Positions 7,072 to 15,134 of a DNA stretch of 35,192 nt are shown here, piece by piece; positions within the stretch are counted from its first letter, which is position 1, and every line of letters begins with the position of its first letter. A program made the translations under genes and the position numbers. The notes under the pieces were generated by a model, which saw only the letters and a program-made list of their open reading frames with translations, ran no database searches and was not told the DNA's origin. Origin of the DNA: a virus; the IMG/VR virus record IMGVR_UViG_3300045950_000162, positions 1 to 35,192 of that record, one strand, 5' to 3'.

Positions 7072-7571
7072 ATTGTTCCTCCTCCGTGCTTGTCGCAGCT
7101 AAAGCTTATGCAGCTGCCTGAGCTTATATCCGTATGCCCGTCAGTCCTTACTGTCGTATTGCCGTTGACCGTAATATTTGCATTGCCTGATACCTTGATT
7201 TCTGTATCACCCTTCACATCAACAGTAAACTTGTGCGCTGCCCTGTCATACTCAATCACCGTGCCATCCTCAAAGACCTTATGCCACTTATCATTGCTGT
7301 TTACAGGCACTTTGTCGGCATCGCTGTAGATCGCACCAAGCACAAAGCCCTGTTCAAGTCCCTGCCCTGAGAAAAGGCAAACCACATGCTCATTGACATC
7401 AGGCATCCAGTAATCCTTGTCTTTAAGGGTCTTTCTGTATATCACCGGCAGTTCATACGAAACCTGTTCGTCCACATCAACAAGCTGCACCCTGACCGTG
7501 CCTCGCTCCGGATACCGCTGAGTAACAATGCCTGCTCTTACAAGCTCGTTTATCATGCCTGCAACGCCCAT
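7068..7571 (-). CDS. Baseplate assembly/central spike protein V
   Basis: A 167-residue protein of the P2 gpV/Mu gp45 family. Residues 1-100 form an OB-fold domain with the pattern YPERGTVRVQLVDVDEQVSY, then DYWMPDVNEHVVCLFSGQGL and FVLGAIYSDAD. Residues 100-165 are the beta-helix stem. The C-terminal HxH tip is absent and is supplied by the next gene. The first 19 bases overlap the D gene. The start could be ATG 7571 or ATG 7556; neither has a clear ribosome site. Confidence 0.92.
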   Translation of the reverse strand: MGVAGMINELVRAGIVTQRYPERGTVRVQLVDVDEQVSYELPVIYRKTLKDKDYWMPDVNEHVVCLFSGQGLEQGFVLGAIYSDADKVPVNSNDKWHKVFEDGTVIEYDRAAHKFTVDVKGDTEIKVSGNANITVNGNTTVRTDGHTDISSGSCISFSCDKHGGGTI

Positions 7572-8626
7572 CCTTTAGGCCTCGACTGTCCTTGTTTTTT
7601 AGCCTTCATTTTATAAATCTCCTCATGCCTTTCAACGCTTCTGATCTTGCATGATGTTGTGTATCCGCTTCCTTTGCTCAACGAATGCACAGCCTCCTCG
7701 ATAAGATACTGCCCGTCAAGGCTTCCAAAGCCCTCGGCGATTACGGTTGCACCTGCTGCAAGATACGGCTCTCCCATCACTGTGATTTCCGATTCACACT
7801 CCCATTTATTCTTTTTCTTCAGTTCCGCCTTTGCCCTCTCAATGGCCTGCTGCTTGTTCTCGCACCTTTCGGAAATTTTCAGCACGCTTCCCGACGCAGC
7901 CTTTTTTGCTGTCTCTGTATGCTTGACCTCTTTCTTTGACGCTGGATCCCAGTATCTGACTTCGCACGCCTTATATATCTCGCAGGTCTTTGTTGAAAAT
8001 CTGTAAGAGATAACGTTATGCCTACCTCTGCGGATGATATACACCGGCTCTGACTCTTCCAGTTCATCAGGCTTCACACAGATAAGCCTTTCAGAGTCAA
8101 CCTTGACATTGTATCCATATTTCTCACAAATGCCCCTTACAAAACCAAGGTCGTTTTCGTCTTTCTGATCTATCCGTTTCAGCTTAATGTCTGGGTTTAT
8201 CTTGATCTGTGGCTTTAACTTATTGCGCCTTGCAATATCCAGGATAACCTTTGACAGATTCACATTCTCCCACGCATGAGTCCTTTTCTGCCTGTATGCC
8301 TCTGTGATATAAGTAGCAAGCCCCTTCACGGTGATTGCGTCAGGCGGTCCGCCGAACTCAATCTCATCTATCTGAAACGTCCCGGCATTAAGCCATCTTT
8401 CGGAGTCCTCTTTAATGCCTATTTTTACTTTTACTACATCACCTTTTGTCGGATACCATGAGGACTTCCATCTGTCATCTCTGTCTTCAAATGTCATCTG
8501 TATCTCATCGCTTTTGCCGTGCAAATGGTCTGTATAAGTCAGATTAGTCAGATACGGCGAGACATCCTTGCTCACATCCCTGCCTGCCCATGTAATGCTG
8601 TATAGCGGCTCTCTTATCTTTTCCAC
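7553..8626 (-). CDS. Baseplate hub protein D (gpD/gp44-like)
   Basis: A 357-residue protein of the P2 gpD/Mu gp44 hub family. It starts SITWAGRDVSKDVSPYLTNL, then has QMTFEDRDDRWKSSWYPTKG DVVKVKIG. The middle segment KLKRIDQKDENDLGFVRGIC EKYGY is typical of this fold. It joins the tail tube to the spike. The start codon is GTG at 8626, behind GGAGGAG with 8-base spacing and inside the end of gene X. Confidence 0.94.
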   Translation of the reverse strand: MEKIREPLYSITWAGRDVSKDVSPYLTNLTYTDHLHGKSDEIQMTFEDRDDRWKSSWYPTKGDVVKVKIGIKEDSERWLNAGTFQIDEIEFGGPPDAITVKGLATYITEAYRQKRTHAWENVNLSKVILDIARRNKLKPQIKINPDIKLKRIDQKDENDLGFVRGICEKYGYNVKVDSERLICVKPDELEESEPVYIIRRGRHNVISYRFSTKTCEIYKACEVRYWDPASKKEVKHTETAKKAASGSVLKISERCENKQQAIERAKAELKKKNKWECESEITVMGEPYLAAGATVIAEGFGSLDGQYLIEEAVHSLSKGSGYTTSCKIRSVERHEEIYKMKAKKQGQSRPKGWALQA

Positions 8627-8829
8627 GGCGGCAGCTCCTCCGGATATACAGGCTCTATTTCAAGCTCCGGTATTTCAAGCTCGACTCCTGCGGGAAGCAG
8701 GGGACTCCTCTTTATCTCGTCAGAGAGATACGGATTTGCCTTTATAACCTCTTTGTAATAGTCAGGGTGGCCGTAAAACCTCATTGAAATCTGATCCCAC
8801 CTGTCATTCTGAATTGTCCTGTATTTCAT
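8614..8829 (-). CDS. Tail protein X (LysM-like)
   Basis: A 71-residue protein of the P2 gpX family. It contains a LysM-like module: RTIQNDRWDQISMRFYGHPD, then a hydrophobic helix, NPYL and PLLPAGVELEIPEL. In P2-type phages it is an essential tail protein that may contact peptidoglycan or the hub. It starts at ATG 8829, overlapping the U stop, with GGAG just upstream, and overlaps D by 13 bases. Confidence 0.93.
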   Translation of the reverse strand: MKYRTIQNDRWDQISMRFYGHPDYYKEVIKANPYLSDEIKRSPLLPAGVELEIPELEIEPVYPEELPPWKR

Positions 8830-9212
8830 CAGTTATACTCCTTCAAAGACACTTCAAACTCTATTACGCGCGGATTGCCGCTTCCGTCCACATCTCTCCA
8901 TGTCTCAGAGATGCTCTCTATTACGAACTCTCCGAATGTCTCATCGCCAAGCACAAGAACAAGAGGCTCGCCTTTTTCCGCTTCTGCCTCAAGCCTATGC
9001 ATCTCATCGAGTGGATAACAGAAATAATCAACAAACCTTCCGCTGAAAGAGACTGTGTCAAGCTGCCTGCCGAGTCCCTGAAGTTTGGATTTGCCTTTGA
9101 CGATCTCATGCTCTGCATATTTCCATGAGCGGCCGCGCTTCAACTCGTCAATACTGTTTGCATATCGCTCTGAAAACTCAAAGGCTATGTCTCCGAGAGC
9201 GCCTATCTTCAT
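8829..9212 (-). CDS. Tail protein U
   Basis: A protein of about 127 residues of the P2 gpU family, with IGALGDIAFEFSERYANSID, ...LGRQLDTVSFSGRFVDYFC and the C-terminal VIESISETWRDVDGSGNPRV. In P2 gpU is needed for tail assembly next to the tape measure. I place the start at ATG 9212 rather than at the GTG six bases upstream. AAGGAG is well spaced to that ATG, and it overlaps the tape-measure stop as TAATG. Confidence 0.92.
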   Translation of the reverse strand: MKIGALGDIAFEFSERYANSIDELKRGRSWKYAEHEIVKGKSKLQGLGRQLDTVSFSGRFVDYFCYPLDEMHRLEAEAEKGEPLVLVLGDETFGEFVIESISETWRDVDGSGNPRVIEFEVSLKEYN

Positions 9213-11785
9213 TACCACTCCTTCCTTGCCTTATTCGTAAAGTATTTCTCGATCACACGCATAATTGCATCCTCGCTCGCCGTATATGTCTGAGAAGCGA
9301 TCTTCTTGATTGCTGTATCATCAGGGCTGCCCTGAATATAAAATTGCTGAGTAATCTGTATTGCAGGCATTGCCGGACCTCCATATCCTGTCGCCATCGC
9401 TGGCATAAGACCTGAGGGCTGCGCTATTGGCTGCAAAACCGCCTTTGCGCTGCTCATTACATTGCTCATAGCAGATACCACAGGCGCAGGTTTTATCGTC
9501 TCTGCGATAGTCCCTCCAATATTCACCTTATTGAGGTCTCTGAAGGGTCCTTCCTTTGCAGGCGAAAACGGCAGGAGATTACGCATCTTGCCAACAATGT
9601 TTTTTACGGCGCCCACCGGCTTTTCAGCCATTGATACAATGCCCTCCCAGAGAGAGCCTATGATCTTCTGACCTGCCTGAAAGAGATTTATGCTCGATAC
9701 AAACTGGACAAGCTTGTTAAGCGCCATTATCGGCATTGTGATTGGATTGACCCAGAGAAATGCATTCAGCACAGTTTTCCACTTCTGACCAAGCCAGTCA
9801 ATTGCGCTTCCGACCCATCCGACTGCCGCGCTCCATATTGTTTTTATGCCCTCCCAGAATGTCCCTAAAAATGCCTTTACCTTGCTCCAATTCATAATGA
9901 TAAGGGTCGCCCCTACTGCCAGAGCCGTAATAGCAAGCCCTATTGGATTTGATATAATTGCAGCGCCCATAAATCTGGATGCGATTGTAACTGCCCTCAT
10001 AGCTCTTACCACAAGCGTAGAGCCAATTGCATATGCCTTTAATGCAGACCCGGCTGTCCACACTGCTGCCGACCTTGCTTTTATAGCTATTGCCGAGCCT
10101 ATAGCGGCAGCCTTTTGTCTGTGCATCTCAACAGTTGCCATAAACACAGAAGGCCTGAGCATCGTCATTGCCCTGTATGCCATGCCTGCCCCGTCCGCTA
10201 TCCATGAAAAACCCCACCTGACGCCCATTGACGCTATCTTTAATCCTATGAACCCGATTGCGAGACCTCCGACAACTTTTGTTATAGTCGGAAATTTCTC
10301 TGCCACCTTGCCCATCGCTCCAAGCACAGGAGTTACGGCTCCAACAACGGAATTTACGGCAGGCAAAAACACATTGCCTATGCTTATAGCCGATGCGGTG
10401 AGATTGTTTTTGAGAAGTTGCAGTTGATTTGCTGTTGTCTTTGCCCTGTTTTCAAACTCCTTTTGCATCGCCCCTGCAAATCTCGTTTCATCCTGCGTCT
10501 CTTTTAATGCCCTCTTATACTGGTCAAGACCGGATACCAGAAGGGCTAAATCATCGCTGTACTGCATTCCGACGAGGTCGCTCAGTATTCCTGCAAGCTC
10601 CTCTTTTTTGACGCCCTTCAGTCTCTCAAGAAATTTGATCAATGCGCCCTCCGCATCCTTTTCTATATCTGCCTTTAACTGTTCTGCCGAATACCCGATT
10701 GCATTGAGTGCCGCCTGAAACTCCTTCCCCTGCCTGTCTGCTGTTTTGAGCTTCATAAGCATTGCATTAATTCCTGTGGCCGCAACCTCAGGCGACCTTC
10801 CCAGAGACAGCATTGCAGAGCCCAAAGCAGCGGCAGACTTGCCCGCCAGCCCGAATACCCTTGCTGTGCCGCCAACACGGGCAAGCACATTGACAATATC
10901 CCTCTCCCTCGCCGCAGAGGTATTGCCGAGCTGGTTTATAGCGTCTCCAAGCTTCTCAGCTCTTTCGACGTTGAGCTCGTAGATATTCATTATCTTTGCC
11001 ATCGACTCTCCAGCATCTCCAGCAGACATATCAAATGCTGTGGACATCCTTGCCACAACATCCGTGAAATCCAGTAGTTGATCCTTTGCTATGCCCAACT
11101 GCCCGCCTGCAGCGGCTATCTCTCCGAGTCCGGTTGCAGATACAGGCGTTATCCTGGACTTTTCGAGTATCCTGCCTGCAAAGAGCTTCTTTTCAGCCTC
11201 TCCGGTAAAGTCAACCACCTTTGCCACATCAGCCATTACTGACTCAAACTCTATGGCCTTCTTTATTGGAGATGCCAGTGTTGCGCCCATTGCGACAAGG
11301 CCGATGACATTGCCCTGTATCTCTTTTCTCATGTCAGAGCGGGATTTGGCTCCGGCAAGGGAACCCTCTATCTTCTCTATAGAGCCTCCGACCTTTATCA
11401 GTTCTTTATTGAGCGCACCGGCAGAGGACTTTGATTTTTCAAGTTCTGCTCCGAGGACAAGCTTTCTCTGATTGAGCCTTTCAACTGTAGAGCCTATCTG
11501 ATTAATTTTCTGCGTGATAACATCTGCCTGATGCGGGAATTTGACGAGATTCTGCTCAAGGAGTATTTTCCGCTGATTGAGCTTTTCTATTGCCGAGCCT
11601 ATGCGCGTTACTTTTTGCTCTGCCATTAGCGATGCCTTTTCAAGCCCTATAAGCTTCTCTCCAAGATTTACCTTTTTCTGCTTCAAAGATTCCAGCGCAG
11701 AGCCCACTTTCCCTATGCCTGCTATTGCAGAGCCTACCTGCGCTGTTGCGCCTATGACCATGCCTATGACGAATGCCTTGTCCAT
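9212..11785 (-). CDS. Tail tape measure protein
   Basis: This 857-residue protein sets tail length. Residues 20-145 carry four degenerate repeats about 35 residues apart (starts near 26, 60, 96 and 131) with the pattern (K/R/Q)(V/I)GS.(I/V/L)E.LNQ(R/K)K, probably coiled coil. Residues 155-460 have the TP901-type tape-measure core (ALGSAMLSLGRSPEVAATGI and GMQYSDDLALLVSGLDQYK). Several hydrophobic segments follow (500-650). The C-terminus has MRNLLPFSPAKEGPFRDLNK, common in tape-measure proteins. No Shine-Dalgarno precedes ATG 11785, and an in-frame TAA lies 9 bases upstream, so this is the first usable start. Confidence 0.95.
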   Translation of the reverse strand: MDKAFVIGMVIGATAQVGSAIAGIGKVGSALESLKQKKVNLGEKLIGLEKASLMAEQKVTRIGSAIEKLNQRKILLEQNLVKFPHQADVITQKINQIGSTVERLNQRKLVLGAELEKSKSSAGALNKELIKVGGSIEKIEGSLAGAKSRSDMRKEIQGNVIGLVAMGATLASPIKKAIEFESVMADVAKVVDFTGEAEKKLFAGRILEKSRITPVSATGLGEIAAAGGQLGIAKDQLLDFTDVVARMSTAFDMSAGDAGESMAKIMNIYELNVERAEKLGDAINQLGNTSAARERDIVNVLARVGGTARVFGLAGKSAAALGSAMLSLGRSPEVAATGINAMLMKLKTADRQGKEFQAALNAIGYSAEQLKADIEKDAEGALIKFLERLKGVKKEELAGILSDLVGMQYSDDLALLVSGLDQYKRALKETQDETRFAGAMQKEFENRAKTTANQLQLLKNNLTASAISIGNVFLPAVNSVVGAVTPVLGAMGKVAEKFPTITKVVGGLAIGFIGLKIASMGVRWGFSWIADGAGMAYRAMTMLRPSVFMATVEMHRQKAAAIGSAIAIKARSAAVWTAGSALKAYAIGSTLVVRAMRAVTIASRFMGAAIISNPIGLAITALAVGATLIIMNWSKVKAFLGTFWEGIKTIWSAAVGWVGSAIDWLGQKWKTVLNAFLWVNPITMPIMALNKLVQFVSSINLFQAGQKIIGSLWEGIVSMAEKPVGAVKNIVGKMRNLLPFSPAKEGPFRDLNKVNIGGTIAETIKPAPVVSAMSNVMSSAKAVLQPIAQPSGLMPAMATGYGGPAMPAIQITQQFYIQGSPDDTAIKKIASQTYTASEDAIMRVIEKYFTNKARKEW

Positions 11786-11795
11786 TTTTTTGTGT

Positions 11796-11801
11796 TATAA
11801 T
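11796..11801 (+). promoter_or_regulatory. TATAAT box for an opposing leaderless gene
   Basis: A perfect -10 hexamer. The expected transcription start, 7 bases past its end, is base 11808, the A of an ATG. No good -35 box is visible at 16-18 bases, so promoter strength is uncertain. Confidence 0.4.
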
Positions 11802-11807
11802 ATGTTT

Positions 11808-12041
11808 ATGCGTGAGAAGATTTTTTTCATAATAAGTTTTTTACTTTCATTCATTGTCATTACAGCCTTTTCAATGACTGTAACCTCATTTATCTATGCC
11901 GTGATTATCGGACTGCTTGCAACCCTGCTGGGAGGCTTTTTTATAGCCTCCCTTGCGGTTGCCGGTTTATCTCTGATTATTGAGTGGGCGGCTTATATAG
12001 CTCGTTCAGTATTTTTACGGATTCGTCAAGCCAGAGCTTGA
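11808..12041 (+). CDS. Small membrane protein encoded against the tail operon
   Basis: This 77-residue, very hydrophobic protein begins MREKIFFIISFLLSFIVITA and has a second long apolar stretch (about 28-60), giving two or three membrane spans and a short basic tail (RIRQARA). It lies on the plus strand between the tape measure and the tail chaperone, and no minus-strand gene occupies 11786-11976. Its last 65 bases are antisense to the E' extension. It has no Shine-Dalgarno; the TATAAT box suggests a leaderless message starting on the ATG. It could be a prophage-expressed accessory gene such as superinfection exclusion, but the function is unknown. Chance openness is possible. Confidence 0.5.
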   Translation: MREKIFFIISFLLSFIVITAFSMTVTSFIYAVIIGLLATLLGGFFIASLAVAGLSLIIEWAAYIARSVFLRIRQARA

Positions 12042-12386
12042 GTTCGTCAATATCGAATTCCTTTATCTCATTCAGTCCAAAATGCAACGCATGAGCTACT
12101 TTTGCCGCCGCTTCCCGCACATCGATTACGACAAAAAATCCCCGTACTCCTTCTGTATCTGCTTGTAATCTGCAAGATCGATTTCCTCTATCAGTTCCAT
12201 CGGGACATTGCAGAGACGGGCAAACAACCTTACTTCTCTTTCTGCCTCGCTTATCTTTTCTTTCTCGACTGCAAGCTGATCTTTGACTTTTGACCTCCTC
12301 ATCGTGAGCTCTTTTACTTCCCTGCCGTCAAACTGCACGGGATGCTTCAGCGTAATTTTTACCTGTTCTTTTTTCTGTTCTGGCAT
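11977..12386 (-). CDS. Tail assembly chaperone E-E' fusion by -1 frameshift
   Basis: After the 0-frame gene E, a -1 shift at the slippery heptamer TTTTTTG (12138-12132; codons TTT TTG) opens a second frame. It reads VVIDVREAAAKVAHALHFGL, then a segment ending FDIDELKLWLDESVKILNEL, to the TAA at 11977. Many long-tailed phages make a gpE/gpE-E' (or lambda gpG/gpGT) pair this way, between tail tube and tape measure. The shifted product is about 136 residues and should bind the tape measure. Position, heptamer and coding character of the extension all agree. Confidence 0.85.
12126..12386 (-). CDS. Tail assembly chaperone E (0-frame product)
   Basis: An 86-residue protein with VKITLKHPVQFDGREVKELT and RRSKVKDQL, then EREVRLFARLCNVPMELIEE IDLADY. 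This is the phage tail assembly protein pattern seen in P2 gpE and Mu gp41 relatives. It terminates at TAA 12126, six bases after the slip site. I prefer ATG 12386 to ATG 12401 because GGAGGA lies just before the former, though the spacing is short. Confidence 0.88.
   Translation of the reverse strand: MPEQKKEQVKITLKHPVQFDGREVKELTMRRSKVKDQLAVEKEKISEAEREVRLFARLCNVPMELIEEIDLADYKQIQKEYGDFLS
12132..12138 (-). promoter_or_regulatory. -1 ribosomal slippery site in gene E
   Basis: T TTT TTG in the E frame is a canonical X XXY YYZ heptamer. A -1 slip re-pairs on TTT TTT and continues into the E' frame. The 0-frame TAA follows at once. Confidence 0.8.
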
Positions 12387-12404
12387 TGCTCCTCCCGTCA
12401 TGTT

Positions 12405-12929
12405 TTATGTCCCCAGATGCTGCCTTACCTCGGCAAGCACATCAACGCCGTTTACCTTGTAGATGTAGTTGAACTGGTCTATCTCCAGCACTTCCTCTCC
12501 GTCTATCTCAAGCTTCATGTAGTGCGCTGCGAATTTCGCCTCTCCTCCTGAATCCGCCCCCTGCTTAAACTCAGGCGCTTTCAGTTCTGTAAAAAACGCC
12601 CTGAACGTAAATTTGCATGGGAACTGCTTCATCTCGCCGGTGGCAGGGTCGTATTTCTGGACCGACCCTCTTGCGTCAAGGAGCGGCGCCATCTTGGGAT
12701 TGTAAAGCGCCTTTGCAGCATCTTTTGTCATAGACTTAAACTTTATAGTTCCCTCAAGCTTGTCAACATGGCCAACAACAGGGATGTCAATCTCACCTGC
12801 CACTCCAAATGCCTGATACCCCTGCGTCTTGTGTTTTACAGGCGGAAGCTCCACCTCTGCCTTTCCGAGCCAGTTAGCGCCGTCAACATAGATGTTTGCG
12901 TCATTGATGATATTCGGTATCTCTGCCAT
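12405..12929 (-). CDS. Major tail tube protein
   Basis: A 174-residue protein of the P2 FII/Mu gp40 family. It begins EIPNIINDANIYVDGANWLG, then KAEVELPPVKHKTQ, with a GEIDIPVVGHVDKLEGTIKF segment, the family signature. It forms the inner tube around which the sheath contracts. Its ATG overlaps the stop of the sheath gene by one base, with GGAGGT upstream. Confidence 0.95.
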   Translation of the reverse strand: MAEIPNIINDANIYVDGANWLGKAEVELPPVKHKTQGYQAFGVAGEIDIPVVGHVDKLEGTIKFKSMTKDAAKALYNPKMAPLLDARGSVQKYDPATGEMKQFPCKFTFRAFFTELKAPEFKQGADSGGEAKFAAHYMKLEIDGEEVLEIDQFNYIYKVNGVDVLAEVRQHLGT

Positions 12930-14350
12930 TATTCACCTCCGAAAAGATTATTGAAATATGTCACATCCACTTCGAGGATGTGCTCTGTCGTCTCTGCAGG
13001 CGGCGGGGCGAGATAGGTGATGTAGAATCTGATTATGCCGTTTGCGAGATCAGTGAGCGGATTGTCCTCTTTCCTGAAATACACCTTGGCGCCGATAAGG
13101 AAGCTCCTTCCCACAAGGCCATTGAGCCAGATATTCACCGTGCTTACGACCGTCTCGATGAGCCTCTTGTTCATCGGATCGTCAACCTTCTGCCATGTCA
13201 AAAGCACAAGATTGTTCTCTATCCAGTTTGCCATCCTTCTGCATGGTATGAAGGTATCCTTGATGTCCGTATTTTCCGGAAATGCCGCTGTGCGGTTGCC
13301 CCAGAGCTTCCAGCCGGTCGCAAAGCGGAACACTGTAGCAATGCCCTGCTCATTGAGATAGTTCGCCTCCTGTATAGTAAGTATCTTTGCGGGTCCGTCT
13401 ATCCTCAGCTCTTTGTTCGATGGAGATTCATAAGGCACGCCTGTGTTCTTCTCGTCCACCTTTGCGGTCAACCCTGCGGCATGCGCTGAAAGCCAGTGGC
13501 TCTCACTTCCGTACTTGACCTGCGGCCAGAAGACAGCGACATGAGGAGACCCAAAGGTCGCCTTAAATGTAAGGGCATCAGCAGGTTTTCCCACTGTGGG
13601 CGGCACATCGATATATGCCTCTGCCTTGAAATGGCTGCTGACTTTTTCGGCCTTTGCTATCAGAGCGTTTCCTACATTGGACAAATATGAAAACCCCGGA
13701 GCAAGCACCGTGCCGATCACCTTGCCGAAGCTGGTAAAGGCCTCATCTATCAGCTCAAGGCCTGTCCTTTTGCCTGTCCCTGCATCAACGCCGCCGATGA
13801 TATCCGTTGCTACGACTTTGGTGATATCGCCATAGTCATAATTAACCTTCACCGCCTGACCGGCAGTAATAGCACCGGTCGTCTTCCTTGTGATCACGCC
13901 CGTTACATAGTCGATGGTGTAATCTGTATCCTTCACATAGGTGACCGTACCGCCTTCATTTTTCACCACTTCGTTCATCACCCCTACATGTGCGAGAGTG
14001 ATCGTATCAGTAGTAAAAGTCTTTGCCTCAGCCGCCACAGCGGTCTTATGCGTGGAAGGATTAAATACATTAACGAAGATTGCCGGGCTCATTCCGTAGA
14101 GCGTAAAGTATATCCTCGCAAACTGAGAGAGCGTGTATCCCGCTTCGACCTCCCCTGCGGGCACTTCGCCGAAGGTCTCTACGAACTCCTTGTAGTTGAA
14201 GATGAGCTTCGCCGAATTGACCGGCTTATCACCGGCGAGTTTGTGCACCGGAGCAATGCCGACAATAAAAGGCAATGCGCTGTCGCATGTCCTGACTCCT
14301 AAAATCTTCGTATCCAGTTCCTGAATATATACGCCGTGTTGAAATGCCAT
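12929..14350 (-). CDS. Contractile tail sheath protein
   Basis: This 473-residue sheath protein of the P2 FI/Mu gp39 family starts FQHGVYIQELDTKILGVRTC and has PFIVGIAPVHKL. The C-terminal sheath core includes the stretches GWKLWGNRTAAFPENTDIKD, then FIPCRRMANWIENNL, and GLVGRSFLIGAKVYFRKEDN. Residues about 120-175 hold an inserted beta domain (YTIDYVTGVITRKTTGAITA) that is probably exposed on the sheath surface. The ribosome site is GGAGG. Confidence 0.95.
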   Translation of the reverse strand: MAFQHGVYIQELDTKILGVRTCDSALPFIVGIAPVHKLAGDKPVNSAKLIFNYKEFVETFGEVPAGEVEAGYTLSQFARIYFTLYGMSPAIFVNVFNPSTHKTAVAAEAKTFTTDTITLAHVGVMNEVVKNEGGTVTYVKDTDYTIDYVTGVITRKTTGAITAGQAVKVNYDYGDITKVVATDIIGGVDAGTGKRTGLELIDEAFTSFGKVIGTVLAPGFSYLSNVGNALIAKAEKVSSHFKAEAYIDVPPTVGKPADALTFKATFGSPHVAVFWPQVKYGSESHWLSAHAAGLTAKVDEKNTGVPYESPSNKELRIDGPAKILTIQEANYLNEQGIATVFRFATGWKLWGNRTAAFPENTDIKDTFIPCRRMANWIENNLVLLTWQKVDDPMNKRLIETVVSTVNIWLNGLVGRSFLIGAKVYFRKEDNPLTDLANGIIRFYITYLAPPPAETTEHILEVDVTYFNNLFGGE

Positions 14351-14367
14351 TTTTCAGTCCTCCTTTC

Positions 14368-14616
14368 TTAGACTTCAACAAGTTCTTTATTTTCGATCAG
14401 CCTCTTGACCTGCTCTGCGTCAGCGGGCAGATTCAGATATACGCTGTTAGGCATGATCTGATACATCTTACCGTTGTGGTCAAAATGCTTGATCGTCTTG
14501 CCGACATACCTGAGCTGAGAGATCTGGGTTTTGGATTCGGAATTTTCAGTTGTCTCCTGAACTTCCGGCTCCTGACTCTCCGCCCCCTTTTCTTCTGTCT
14601 GATTTTTCTTTGCCAT
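14368..14616 (-). CDS. Small tail-region protein (DUF2635-like position)
   Basis: An 82-residue protein with an acidic, disordered N-terminus (residues 1-32, rich in E, Q and S) and a C-terminal part, KHFDHNGKMYQIMPNSVYLN, then LPADAEQVKRLIENKELVEV. It lies directly before the sheath gene. Mu has gp38 (DUF2635) in this place, and the similarity is mainly positional. It has a strong ribosome site (AAAGGAGG). Function unknown, probably tail assembly. Confidence 0.75.
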   Translation of the reverse strand: MAKKNQTEEKGAESQEPEVQETTENSESKTQISQLRYVGKTIKHFDHNGKMYQIMPNSVYLNLPADAEQVKRLIENKELVEV

Positions 14617-14630
14617 TTTTAAAACCTCCT

Positions 14631-15134
14631 TTATTGGTTTTCAGTCAATTCCGCATACGGGAAATATATGCTCACTTCAAAATTCTCCTCATAGAGATAC
14701 GGCTTTTCGCCTTTAGCCTCATCCTCGTTTTTAAAGTGCTGGCCTCCGTGCTTCCTCTGGCCGGTTACTGTTATACTTCCGGCGCCGGATGCCTTCCATG
14801 CGCCTTTTACAAGCGAGACTATAGGTATACCAACTGGATCGCGAAAATAACGGTTGACCTTAAACGAAGCATTTAAGCATTCGCCCAGATAGACATCAGG
14901 CCCATCGCCGTAGGCTGTCAATGTTACAAGCGCATCGAGCTTCACGGTGTAGAGCTTGGCAGTCTCATTTGTCGTCCAGTCCTCAAACCTGCAATCCCAT
15001 CCTGTCGGCGCCATGATTCTCAAGTGCGGCTCGTGCAGCTTCACCGGCTGAGGCTCAAGCAGAGCCTTTACGCCCGTTGTCTTGGCGATGTGATCTCTGA
15101 ATGCTTCAAGAACAGCTATTTCTTCTTTAGCCAT
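14631..15134 (-). CDS. Tail terminator/neck protein (Mu gp37-like)
   Basis: A 167-residue protein in the gp37 position, between the virion morphogenesis protein and the small protein ahead of the sheath. Mixed alpha/beta, no membrane span, with LEAFRDHIAKTTGVKALLEP at the start and a beta-rich centre. Proteins at this locus are small neck or tail-terminator factors. Assignment is by gene order and size. The start overlaps the upstream gene by 19 bases. Confidence 0.7.
   Translation of the reverse strand: MAKEEIAVLEAFRDHIAKTTGVKALLEPQPVKLHEPHLRIMAPTGWDCRFEDWTTNETAKLYTVKLDALVTLTAYGDGPDVYLGECLNASFKVNRYFRDPVGIPIVSLVKGAWKASGAGSITVTGQRKHGGQHFKNEDEAKGEKPYLYEENFEVSIYFPYAELTENQ

Noticed and set aside
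9846-10427. Long plus-strand open frame of 193 codons
   Set aside because: Antisense to the tape-measure gene in a Ala/Ile-rich part; no ribosome site; openness follows from the composition of the real gene.
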